In this document: positions 10,134-16,900 of the stretch, in pieces
Numbering within the stretch: the first letter of the stretch is position 1
How the letters are laid out: each line of letters opens with the position of its first letter
Source: Flavobacterium sp. Root186
GTDB lineage: Bacteria > Bacteroidota > Bacteroidia > Flavobacteriales > Flavobacteriaceae
NCBI RefSeq assembly: GCF_001428525.1
Contig: NZ_LMHW01000012.1
Span: forward strand, 310,114 to 374,113
DNA length: 64,000 nucleotides
Direction: 5' to 3'
Program-made: the position numbers and the translations under genes
Notes under the pieces: generated by a model
The model's input: only the letters and a program-made list of their open reading frames with translations
The model's database searches: none
What the model was told of the DNA's origin: nothing

Positions 10134-10638
10134 TAGATGGGGTTTTAAATTACAACTATCTTTTGTTTGTGAGGATAACCAAGATTAAGTAAAACAAAAA
10201 AAGCTTCGGAGAAGAAATTTTCTTTTGATTCCAGTCTTCTCCCAAATCATAAGCTAATGTTTCCTGTTTTATGTTAAGCTCGTAAATATTCTTTTTATCA
10301 GATATTCTATCCAAATCTGGAATAGTTATGCATTTGAATGAATGTATTCTTAAGAGGTAATGTAAATAATTGAATAAAAGTTGCAAAATGAGGTAAGCCC
10401 GTAATAATTCAATATTTAGATAAAGTATATTCGTATAATGTAAATTGTTTTCTAAAGAAATAGCCATGAGTGGATTAAAATATTTTCTAAATGATTTTTC
10501 AGAAGAAAAGTAAGCATTTGAGAATTTTTTTTTGGTTCAATTATAAATATAGAAAAAATTCTTGCGCGAGGATAGACAAAAAATCCCAGGTGTCTTTAAA
10601 TGATTGGGGTATTAACTAAATTTTTAAAACTTTCGATT
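10134..10638. other. Gene-poor AT-rich stretch
   Basis: 505 bases with no gene I can support. A 103-codon frame exists on the minus strand (10156-10467), but it has low-complexity Leu/Ile/Tyr/Asn composition, no recognisable motif and no promoter, so it may be spurious or a decayed gene. The last 100 bases should hold the promoter of the precursor peptide, but no TAnnTTTG box is visible. Confidence 0.4.
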
Positions 10639-10824
10639 ATGTTAAAAAAAATTTTAAAATTAAACGGAGCTCAAGAATTATCTAAAGATGAGTTAAAAGC
10701 GGTAAATGGTGGAATAACAGAAATTTGCGTTAAAGGGATTGCAAGTGGACTGGCCATTTTAAAAACAGGACCATGTCCTCCAGAGTATCCTCTAGTTGGC
10801 GGAGGATGTTGTTTCGCAGATTAA
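10639..10824 (+). CDS. Double-glycine leader natural-product/bacteriocin-like precursor peptide
   Basis: The preferred start is the ATG at 10639 rather than the in-frame 10600, because it gives the family-typical leader MLKKILKLNGAQELSKDELK followed by AVNGG. The leader is 25 residues and ends in Gly-Gly, the cut site for C39 peptidase transporters. The 36-residue core has four Cys (EIC, GPC and GGCC near the end) and several Pro and Gly. This matches the GG-leader ribosomal peptides common in Flavobacterium and Chryseobacterium. No transporter, lanthipeptide cyclase or other maturation enzyme is encoded nearby, so it is an orphan here. The family match rests on the leader alone. Confidence 0.75.
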   Translation: MLKKILKLNGAQELSKDELKAVNGGITEICVKGIASGLAILKTGPCPPEYPLVGGGCCFAD

Positions 10825-11190
10825 TAATTAATTTGCAAAAAAATATTGATTGTAAGACATGGAAAATTTAAGAGGTTAAGCTACCCCATACAAAGGCAGT
10901 AAAATTTTTAAACAAAAAACTTAAACTAATGCTCTTACATTGTTGATTGTATAATGATGTACTATCTTCAATATTTATATTTTTTTAAGAAGAGAGGAAT
11001 TTGTTTCCTCTCTTTTTTATTATAAAATTTCAAATTTCTTACTGCTGTTGCAATTGTTCCGATCATGAACCCGAAGTTATTTTTTTCTATTTAAGATGAT
11101 TTGGTAAATCCGAATAATGAGCTTAATTTAGTCCCAAACCTGTTTTAGTTGCGGGACATTATTGGCTGGCTTAGAAAAACCTAATCTTAT
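10825..11190. other. Intergenic region with terminator
   Basis: 366 bases without a gene. It holds the terminator at 10989-11019. A degenerate GTCCC/GGGAC hairpin lies near 11131-11158. I see nothing else. Confidence 0.5.
10989..11019 (+). terminator. Rho-independent terminator after the precursor peptide
   Basis: A 9-bp perfect stem AGAGAGGAA/TTCCTCTCT (10991-10999 with 11005-11013) has a TTTGT loop and is followed by T6. It lies 165 nt behind the peptide gene. Confidence 0.7.
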
Positions 11191-11736
11191 ATGAAACACT
11201 TTTTTTTATCAATTATTTTTTGCTTTATAGGAAACATTGCTCTTGGGCAAAATAGTCCAAAAGAAATATCTCCGGAAGTTTTAAAAAAAATAAAAGCAGA
11301 TGTAGAAGCCCAAATTCCTAAACTAAAACTAAAGCTTGTAAAACAAGAATTAAATCCTGATGAGATAGAATTCAAAATAGACACTTTCCGAATAGAAACA
11401 ATAACTTCTAAACGAATGGATATTGATTATTCAACAGCAGGAATGAATATAACAGTTGATGAATTGACTACTAATTATGACAAGTTAATGAATAAGTATT
11501 ATAATAAACTTATGAAATCCCTAAAGCCCGAAGACAAGAAGGTTCTTATAACAGCTCAAAAAGCCTGGTTAGCTTTTCGTGATGCCGAAATTAAGCTAAT
11601 TGGCACAATGACTGAAGATCAATATTCAGGGGGCGGAACAATGCAGTCAAATATACGAATGGGGCAATATTCCTCTTTAGTAGTTGAAAGGACTATTGAT
11701 ATTTTTCATTATTATAATGGAATTATTAAAGATTAG
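11191..11736 (+). CDS. Secreted LprI-like (DUF1311) protein
   Basis: 181 residues with signal peptide MKHFFLSIIFCFIGNIALGQ. The C-terminal half (about 112-175) carries the lysozyme-inhibitor LprI/DUF1311 signature, namely a helix with LITAQKAWLAFRDAEIKLIG followed by GGTMQSNIRMGQYSSLVVERT. The family is periplasmic, with members reported to inhibit lysozyme. The N-terminal half is charged and helical with no match. The usual family Cys pair is absent here, which is odd and weakens transfer of the inhibitor function. It is monocistronic. Confidence 0.7.
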   Translation: MKHFFLSIIFCFIGNIALGQNSPKEISPEVLKKIKADVEAQIPKLKLKLVKQELNPDEIEFKIDTFRIETITSKRMDIDYSTAGMNITVDELTTNYDKLMNKYYNKLMKSLKPEDKKVLITAQKAWLAFRDAEIKLIGTMTEDQYSGGGTMQSNIRMGQYSSLVVERTIDIFHYYNGIIKD

Positions 11737-11765
11737 TAAAGTTATTTTATAAAAAAAACAAAAAT

Positions 11766-11800
11766 TGTGGCGCGAGTGGGACCCTCGAGCCAGCAGGGGA
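11766..11800 (-). other. Possible tRNA 3'-end-like remnant
   Basis: The complement ends GTCCCACTCGCGCCACA, which reads like the T-stem plus acceptor 3' half of a tRNA with acceptor GTGGCGC. No D-arm or anticodon arm is present upstream and the T-loop is not intact. It lies just outside the inverted-repeat-bounded unit. Confidence 0.25.
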
Positions 11801-11818
11801 TTTTTGAAAACCCATAAG

Positions 11819-11836
11819 CACTTAATTTGTCACACA
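11819..11836 (+). repeat. Left outer inverted repeat of the 2.35 kb unit
   Basis: CACTTAATTTGTCACACA matches the complement of 14160-14175 (CACTTTATGTCACACA) with a 2-nt gap and essentially no other difference. The pair encloses the beta-lactamase-fold gene and the lipoprotein gene. Confidence 0.5.
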
Positions 11837-11845
11837 TATAAATAA

Positions 11846-11855
11846 GTTGGTGGCA
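11846..11855 (+). repeat. Inner inverted repeat, left copy
   Basis: GTTGGTGGCA is the inverse of TGCTACCAAC at 13294-13303 with one mismatch. The pair flanks the hydrolase gene closely (45 nt before the start, 4 nt after the stop). Confidence 0.35.
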
Positions 11856-11900
11856 ATTTTGCGAGACATCTCACCTACATTAATTATCAAGAAATAAAAA

Positions 11901-13289
11901 ATGAAATTAACAATTACAATCGGGCTTCTTTTAATTGGACATCTTACATTTGGACAAGACAGAATTCAAAAAATTGACAGTTTACTCAATTCTCTTTATT
12001 CAAAAGAGAAAATCAATGGAAATTTTCTAATTGCAGAAAAAGGGAAAGTTATTTATAGCCATAGTTTTGGACTTGCAAACGAAACAACAAAAGATAAGTT
12101 GAACGAAAATTCGATTTTTGAATTGGCATCTTGTTCAAAGCAGTTCACAGCTATGGGGATAATGATACTTAAAGAAAAAGGGAAGTTGAATTTGGACGAT
12201 GATATCACAAAATACTTACCCGAACTTTCTTTTTATAAAGGTATAACTGTAAGAAACTTATTGAATCATACTGGAGGTCTGCCAGACTATATGCAGCTTA
12301 TGGATAGTTTATTTGACAAATCTAAAATTGCCACTAACAAAGACATAATTAATATATTTAGTAAACATCAACCAAAAATAGTATTTGAGCCAAATACTAA
12401 ATGGGAATATAGTAACACGGGCTATGCACTTTTGGCATCAATAATTGAGAAAGCATCGGGTATGACATACGCTGACTATTTAAAAACAGCTATTTTCCAA
12501 CCGTTGAAAATGAAAAATACCTTTGTGTACAATCGTAGATTATCGCCAAAGAAAATTGACAATTATGCTTTTGGATATGTTTACTCAGATAGTTTGAAAA
12601 AATATGTTTTACCAGACGAATTGAAAGAAACTAAATTTGTTATTTGGCTTGATGGTATTGTTGGAGACGGAACAGTTAATTCAACTGTAAACGATTTATT
12701 GATTTGGGATAGAGCATTATATACCAATAAATTACTCACAAAAGAAGGAATGAAATCAGTTTTTGAATTAGCAACTTTGAAAGACGGAGCTAAAAGGAAT
12801 TATGGTTTTGGTTGGGGAATTGAAGAAAATGCTGATTTTGGAAAAATTGCAAACCATAATGGGGGTTGGCCAGGCTATGTAACTTTTATCGATAGACATA
12901 TTACAAATGATAAAACAATAATAATACTTCAAAATCACAACAACGTTACAATTCCTTCAAAAGCAATTAGAAGTATTCTATATAATAAACCATTGCCTGT
13001 GCAAAAAATCAGAAAAGAAATTAGTATTACTACTGAAGAACTTCAAAAGTTTGTTGGGACTTATGAAGTTGAAAAAGATTTTGAAATCAAAATTTCATTA
13101 GATAAAGACCAACTATTTTCACAATTGACAGGACAAGATGCGTTCAGAATATTTGTAGAAAGTGAAATGTTATTTTTCTACAAAGTAGTAGATGCACAAA
13201 TTCAGTTTGAAAAGAACGAAAAAGGAGAAATTTCAAATTTGTTTTTATTACAGAATGGAAAAAAGATAGAAGCAAAACGGACGAAATAA
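11901..13289 (+). CDS. Serine hydrolase, beta-lactamase/penicillin-binding fold (class C type)
   Basis: 462 residues with signal peptide MKLTITIGLLLIGHLTFGQ. The catalytic domain is at about 25-350, with motif 1 SxxK at Ser77-Lys80 (ASCSKQF), motif 2 Tyr170-Ser-Asn (YSNTGYALL) and motif 3 His319-Asn-Gly (HNGGWPGY), which replaces KTG. That pattern is common in esterase, D-aminopeptidase and PBP4-like members rather than true beta-lactamases. The C-terminal about 90 residues form a DUF3471-like lipocalin-type domain (ITTEELQKFVGTYEVEKDF). It acts in the periplasm or on the surface on an unknown ester, amide or D-amino acid substrate. Flanking inverted repeats suggest lateral arrival. Confidence 0.85.
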   Translation: MKLTITIGLLLIGHLTFGQDRIQKIDSLLNSLYSKEKINGNFLIAEKGKVIYSHSFGLANETTKDKLNENSIFELASCSKQFTAMGIMILKEKGKLNLDDDITKYLPELSFYKGITVRNLLNHTGGLPDYMQLMDSLFDKSKIATNKDIINIFSKHQPKIVFEPNTKWEYSNTGYALLASIIEKASGMTYADYLKTAIFQPLKMKNTFVYNRRLSPKKIDNYAFGYVYSDSLKKYVLPDELKETKFVIWLDGIVGDGTVNSTVNDLLIWDRALYTNKLLTKEGMKSVFELATLKDGAKRNYGFGWGIEENADFGKIANHNGGWPGYVTFIDRHITNDKTIIILQNHNNVTIPSKAIRSILYNKPLPVQKIRKEISITTEELQKFVGTYEVEKDFEIKISLDKDQLFSQLTGQDAFRIFVESEMLFFYKVVDAQIQFEKNEKGEISNLFLLQNGKKIEAKRTK

Positions 13290-13293
13290 AAAC

Positions 13294-13430
13294 TGCTACC
13301 AACACACACTACAAGTAATTTGGGTATTAGGCTTAATTTGAAATTGGTTTTGTGTTTGAATGATTTGGTGAAATTTGAAAATAGAAATTAATTTAGTTCT
13401 AAATCCGCTGTATTCATAGAAATGTTATGC
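13294..13430 (+). repeat. Intergenic repeat-like spacer (cassette boundary candidate)
   Basis: The 137 nt between the hydrolase stop and the next gene begin TGCTACCAACACACAC and end AATGTTATGC. The style (TTAGGCTTAATTTG in the middle, GTTATGC at the end) recalls spacer repeats that separate small accessory genes in Bacteroidota genomes. That comparison is from memory. No long palindrome was found inside. Confidence 0.3.
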
Positions 13431-13453
13431 ATAATTATTTCAAACCTATTAAA

Positions 13454-14125
13454 ATGAGACACATAATTATCCTTATCTCTCTACTCTTATTTATTTCTTG
13501 TGAAAAAAAAGAAGTTGAAAAACTAGAAAAATTAGAAATAGAAATGACAACTAAAGACGTTGTAGGAACTCCGAATTTTCATAAAATTGATTATAGCGTA
13601 AAAGAAAATTATTTAGACAGTTTAGCGAAGTTTATAAAACCTAATCGAAAATATCAATATTGGCAATACGTTGCGTATTATCAAAATGCTGCTTCAGAAA
13701 CCTATACTGTTTTAAAACAAGGCGGAGATTCTTTATTGAGAAAAAAAATAAATGAGAAACCAAGACCAAATTATAACGCTGGAATTTTTTTTGGAGGACA
13801 TCCAAGTTTTCGTTGTAATTATATTGTGACAATTGATAATGGCAAAGTAAACAGCTTAAAAACCGAAGAACAATTTCGCGATTTTTTAGGAACAATTGAT
13901 AATCTTGAAGAAGCAATTCTTTTAGCAAGGACTTATGACTATCAGTTAGATAATGATATAAGAGGAAGTGAGTACAGAAATTTGCAAAATGGTTTCGAAT
14001 TACATCTTATGAAATATCATGAATTTCCAACCCGAAGAGAGTCTGTTGAAATAAAAATTAGTAGAGATGGATTTATTAAGACAAAGAGTCGGGGAATATA
14101 CTGCGAAGGTTTAGATTGCCGTTGA
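13454..14125 (+). CDS. Hypothetical lipoprotein
   Basis: 223 residues from the ATG at 13454, giving the lipoprotein signal MRHIIILISLLLFISC with Cys16 lipidated. An in-frame ATG at 13427 would add nine residues that lie within the repeat-like spacer and spoil the signal, so it is less likely. The mature protein is mixed charged (KIDYSVKENYLDSLAKFIKP, YQYWQYVAYYQNAASET) and ends in a Cys-containing tail (GIYCEGLDCR). I do not recognise a family. It is the second gene of the unit bounded by inverted repeats at 11819 and 14160. Confidence 0.65.
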   Translation: MRHIIILISLLLFISCEKKEVEKLEKLEIEMTTKDVVGTPNFHKIDYSVKENYLDSLAKFIKPNRKYQYWQYVAYYQNAASETYTVLKQGGDSLLRKKINEKPRPNYNAGIFFGGHPSFRCNYIVTIDNGKVNSLKTEEQFRDFLGTIDNLEEAILLARTYDYQLDNDIRGSEYRNLQNGFELHLMKYHEFPTRRESVEIKISRDGFIKTKSRGIYCEGLDCR

Positions 14126-14159
14126 TAAAATATTGTCACCGCTTTCGAACGACTCCTTT

Positions 14160-14175
14160 TGTGTGACATAAAGTG
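14160..14175 (-). repeat. Right outer inverted repeat of the 2.35 kb unit
   Basis: TGTGTGACATAAAGTG is the inverted partner of 11819-11836. It lies 34 nt after the lipoprotein stop and 26 nt before the tRNA-fMet terminator. Confidence 0.5.
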
Positions 14176-14201
14176 AATCGACAAATAATTAAAACTATAC
14201 T

Positions 14202-14234
14202 AAACAAAAAAGCTCCAGATTTCTCTGAAGCTTT
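14202..14234 (-). terminator. Terminator of tRNA-fMet (copy of the tRNA-Glu terminator)
   Basis: The 33 nt are identical to 7391-7423 and form the same GAAA-loop hairpin with a T-run on the minus strand. Confidence 0.75.
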
Positions 14235-14243
14235 TTATCTTAG

Positions 14244-14316
14244 TAGCGGGAACAGGACTCGAACCTGTGACCTTCGGGTTATGAGCCCGACGAGCTGCCT
14301 ACTGCTCTATCCCGCG
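14244..14316 (-). tRNA. Initiator tRNA-fMet (CAT)
   Basis: The complement folds as a tRNA with anticodon CAT in loop CTCATAA. Two features mark it as the initiator. There are three consecutive G-C pairs in the anticodon stem next to the loop (GGG/CCC), and the first acceptor pair is unpaired (C1 opposite T72). The T-arm is ACAGG-TTCGAGT-CCTGT. CCA is not encoded. It is transcribed away from era. Confidence 0.93.
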
Positions 14317-14328
14317 ATGTTTCGGGTG

Positions 14329-14336
14329 CAAAGATA
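14329..14336 (-). promoter_or_regulatory. -7 box TATCTTTG of tRNA-fMet
   Basis: The complement reads TATCTTTGCACCCG, a perfect TAnnTTTG box running into the GCACCCG block also found upstream of tRNA-Glu. It is 12 nt from the tRNA 5' end. Confidence 0.65.
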
Positions 14337-14388
14337 TCCAACGAAAACTTAAAAAAATGTTTTATTTTCTGTATTGAGTTGATATGAC

Positions 14389-14396
14389 TACCTTTG
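14389..14396 (+). promoter_or_regulatory. -7 box TACCTTTG of era
   Basis: This is a perfect TAnnTTTG 13 nt before the upstream ATG at 14410. No clear TTTG -33 box is found at 17-23 nt. It is divergent from the tRNA-fMet promoter. Confidence 0.6.
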
Positions 14397-14415
14397 CAAA
14401 TTAAATATTATGCAA

Positions 14416-15297
14416 ATGTCACATAAAGCAGGTTTTGTAAACATAATCGGGAATCCAAATGTTGGAAAATCGACACTAATGAATGCCTTTGTTGGAGAAA
14501 GATTATCAATCATAACATCAAAAGCACAAACAACACGTCATAGAATCTTAGGAATCGTAAATGGCGAAGATTTTCAACTCGTATTGTCAGACACTCCCGG
14601 AATCATCAAACCCGCTTATGAAATGCAGGAGTCGATGATGAACTTCGTAAAATCGGCTTTTGAAGACGCTGATATTTTAATTTACATGGTCGAAATAGGA
14701 GAGCAGGACTTAAAAGATGAAGCTTTCTTTAATAAAATCATTTATGCTAAAATTCCGGTTTTGTTATTGTTGAACAAAATCGACAATTCAAACCAGGAAC
14801 AATTAGAAGAGCAAGTTGGTTTCTGGAAAGAAAAAGTGCCAAACGCTGAAATTTTCCCAATCTCGGCTTTACAGAATTTTAATGTTCCGGAAGTTTTCGG
14901 AAGAATTATCGAATTGCTTCCAGAATCTCCGGCTTATTATCCAAAAGATCAATTAACAGACAAACCGGAACGTTTCTTCGTAAACGAAACCATTCGTGAG
15001 AAAATCTTATTGAATTACAGTAAAGAGATTCCGTATGCAGTAGAAATTGTAACAGAAGAATTTCATGAAGATGAAAAAATTATCAGAATCCGTTCTGTAA
15101 TTATGGTGGAACGCGATACACAAAAAGGGATTATCATTGGACATAAAGGTGCAGCGCTAAAGAAAGTTGGAACTGATGCCCGTGCAGATTTAGAAAAATT
15201 CTTCGGAAAACAAATTCACATCGAACTTTACGTAAAAGTGAATAAAAACTGGAGAAGCAATGCTAATATGCTGAAACGATTTGGTTATAACCAATAG
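14416..15297 (+). CDS. era: GTPase Era, 16S rRNA maturation
   Basis: 293 residues from ATG 14416 (MSHKAGFVNIIG, the usual start in the genus as I recall it). An alternative ATG two codons upstream at 14410 is possible. Era is an essential GTPase that binds the 3' end of 16S rRNA during 30S assembly. The G domain shows G1 GNPNVGKST near the N-terminus, G3 DTPG and G4 NKID. The C-terminal KH domain contains GHKGAALKKVGTDARADLEK, with the GxxG RNA-binding loop at GHKG. Length is normal. It is followed by der, a second ribosome-assembly GTPase, with its own promoter. Confidence 0.97.
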   Translation: MSHKAGFVNIIGNPNVGKSTLMNAFVGERLSIITSKAQTTRHRILGIVNGEDFQLVLSDTPGIIKPAYEMQESMMNFVKSAFEDADILIYMVEIGEQDLKDEAFFNKIIYAKIPVLLLLNKIDNSNQEQLEEQVGFWKEKVPNAEIFPISALQNFNVPEVFGRIIELLPESPAYYPKDQLTDKPERFFVNETIREKILLNYSKEIPYAVEIVTEEFHEDEKIIRIRSVIMVERDTQKGIIIGHKGAALKKVGTDARADLEKFFGKQIHIELYVKVNKNWRSNANMLKRFGYNQ

Positions 15298-15303
15298 TTT
15301 TAA

Positions 15304-15355
15304 TTGTTTCAAGTTGAACATCAGGGCTTAACTTGAAACCTTAAACTTGAAACAA
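15304..15355. repeat. Inverted repeat after era
   Basis: TTGTTTCAAGTT (15304-15315) pairs with AACTTGAAACAA (15344-15355) around a 28-nt loop. No T-run follows, so it is a weak terminator or a dispersed palindrome. A related AAACTTGAAACAAAAAC lies near 26894. Confidence 0.45.
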
Positions 15356-15360
15356 AAACA

Positions 15361-15402
15361 ATAAAAACTTAGGTACTTAGAAACTTAGCATCTTAGCAAC
15401 TT
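15361..15402 (+). repeat. Short degenerate tandem repeat (TTAG-CA type)
   Basis: Consecutive words ACTTAG, ACTTAG, CATCTTAG and CAACT make a degenerate tandem array. A comparable array occurs at 59631-59670. Confidence 0.5.
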
Positions 15403-15410
15403 TTTTTAAC

Positions 15411-15418
15411 TACCTTTG
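15411..15418 (+). promoter_or_regulatory. -7 box TACCTTTG of der
   Basis: This is a perfect TAnnTTTG, the same octamer as at era, followed by CA. It is 98 nt before the der start. Confidence 0.55.
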
Positions 15419-15477
15419 CAAAAAATTTAAAGACAGCATTTTGGATTTACAATTTAATATGATTTTGTCAAAAACAG

Positions 15478-15512
15478 AATCTAAAATTGGAAATCTAAAA
15501 TCTAAAATTCAA
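15478..15512 (+). repeat. AATCTAAAAT tandem array before der
   Basis: Three to four near-copies of AATCTAAAAT lie immediately before the der start. The same word recurs at 21960, 28181 (inverted), 59810 and 62623. Confidence 0.5.
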
Positions 15513-15516
15513 AAAA

Positions 15517-16824
15517 ATGAATAACATTGTTGCGATAGTAGGAAGACCTAATGTAGGGAAATCAACCCTTTTTAATAGGCTGATACAAAGAAGAGAAGCT
15601 ATTGTAGATTCTGTATCTGGGGTTACCCGTGATAGAAACTATGGTAAAAGCGAGTGGAACGGAAAAGAGTTTTCTGTAATTGATACCGGTGGATACGTTC
15701 GCGGATCTGACGACGTATTTGAAGGTGAAATCCGTAAACAAGTAGAGCTTGCTATCGATGAGGCAGATGTTATTATTTTTGTAGTTGATGTAGAAGAAGG
15801 TATTACACCAATGGACGAAACGGTTGCAAAGTTGCTTCGTAAAGTAACAAAACCAGTTTTATTGGCTGTAAACAAAGTAGATAACGCAATGCGTGAAAAA
15901 GATGCGATTGAGTTTTATAATCTTGGATTAGGAGATTATTTCACTTTCGCAAGTATTTCAGGAAGCGGAACAGGAGATTTATTAGATGCTTTAATTGATG
16001 CTTTTCCAGAAAAAGAACCAGTTGAGGTTACAGAAGAATTACCTCGTTTTGCAGTTGTAGGACGTCCGAATGCAGGAAAATCTAGTTTTATCAATGCCTT
16101 AATTGGTAAGGATCGTTATATCGTAACTGATATTGCAGGAACTACGCGTGATGCAATCGATACAAAATTTGACCGTTTTGGATTCGAATTTAACTTGGTT
16201 GATACTGCGGGAATTCGTCGTAAAGCAAAAGTAAAGGAAGATTTAGAATTTTACTCGGTAATGCGTTCTGTAAGAGCAATTGAGCATGCCGATGTTTGTA
16301 TATTAGTAATCGATGCAACTCGTGGCTTTGAAGGACAGGATCAAAGTATTTTTTGGCTTGCAGAGAAAAACCGTAAAGGTGTTGTAATTTTGGTAAACAA
16401 ATGGGATTTGGTTGAAAAAGATACCATGTCAAGCCGTGATTACGAAGAGAAAATTCGTAAAGAATTAATGCCTTTTACAGATGTGCCAATTTTATTCGTT
16501 TCGGCTTTAACAAAACAACGTTTATTAAAAGCATTGGAAGCTACAGTTCAGGTTTTTGAAAGCAGAAAACAAAGAATTGCAACTTCAAAATTCAACGAAT
16601 ATATGTTGAAAGTAATCGAAGCTTATCCGCCGCCGGCTACAAAAGGGAAATATGTAAAAATTAAATATTGCATGCAATTGCCAACGCAAACACCTCAATT
16701 CGTGTTTTTTGCCAATATGCCGCAATACGTTAAGGAACCATATAAAAGATATCTGGAAAATAAAATTCGTGACAACTGGGATTTTGCAGGAGTTCCAATC
16801 GATATTTACATCAGAGAAAAATAG
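15517..16824 (+). CDS. der: GTPase Der (EngA), 50S assembly
   Basis: 435 residues, the family's usual length. Two tandem G domains are visible. The first has GRPNVGKST at about 8-16, DTGG and NKVD. The second has GRPNAGKSS at about 184-192, DTAG and NKWD. A C-terminal KH-like domain (about 350-435, [18 protein letters not shown]) follows. Der binds the large-subunit precursor and is needed for late 50S assembly. The start is the single ATG at 15517, directly after the AATCTAAAAT array. It converges on the gene at 16901, with a shared strong terminator. Confidence 0.97.
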   Translation: MNNIVAIVGRPNVGKSTLFNRLIQRREAIVDSVSGVTRDRNYGKSEWNGKEFSVIDTGGYVRGSDDVFEGEIRKQVELAIDEADVIIFVVDVEEGITPMDETVAKLLRKVTKPVLLAVNKVDNAMREKDAIEFYNLGLGDYFTFASISGSGTGDLLDALIDAFPEKEPVEVTEELPRFAVVGRPNAGKSSFINALIGKDRYIVTDIAGTTRDAIDTKFDRFGFEFNLVDTAGIRRKAKVKEDLEFYSVMRSVRAIEHADVCILVIDATRGFEGQDQSIFWLAEKNRKGVVILVNKWDLVEKDTMSSRDYEEKIRKELMPFTDVPILFVSALTKQRLLKALEATVQVFESRKQRIATSKFNEYMLKVIEAYPPPATKGKYVKIKYCMQLPTQTPQFVFFANMPQYVKEPYKRYLENKIRDNWDFAGVPIDIYIREK

Positions 16825-16841
16825 ATTTTCAAGAATCTTTA

Positions 16842-16890
16842 TAAATCAAAAAAGCAGTATTTCAATTCGAAATACTGCTTTTTTGATTTA
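16842..16890. terminator. Bidirectional terminator between der and the 623-residue protein gene
   Basis: There is a 22-bp perfect stem (16842-16863 with 16869-16890), core AAAGCAGTATTTC, with a 5-nt loop. T-runs lie on both strands, as expected between convergent genes. Confidence 0.9.
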
Positions 16891-16900
16891 TGAAATGATT

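Noticed and set aside
10156..10467. 103-codon minus-strand frame
   Set aside because: Low-complexity Leu/Ile/Asn composition, no motif, no promoter or partner. Kept only as a remark in the gene-poor region.
11901..13289. Acquired beta-lactamase resistance gene
   Set aside because: SxxK and YxN are present but the third motif is HNG rather than KTG, and a lipocalin-like domain follows. A peptidase or esterase role is at least as likely.
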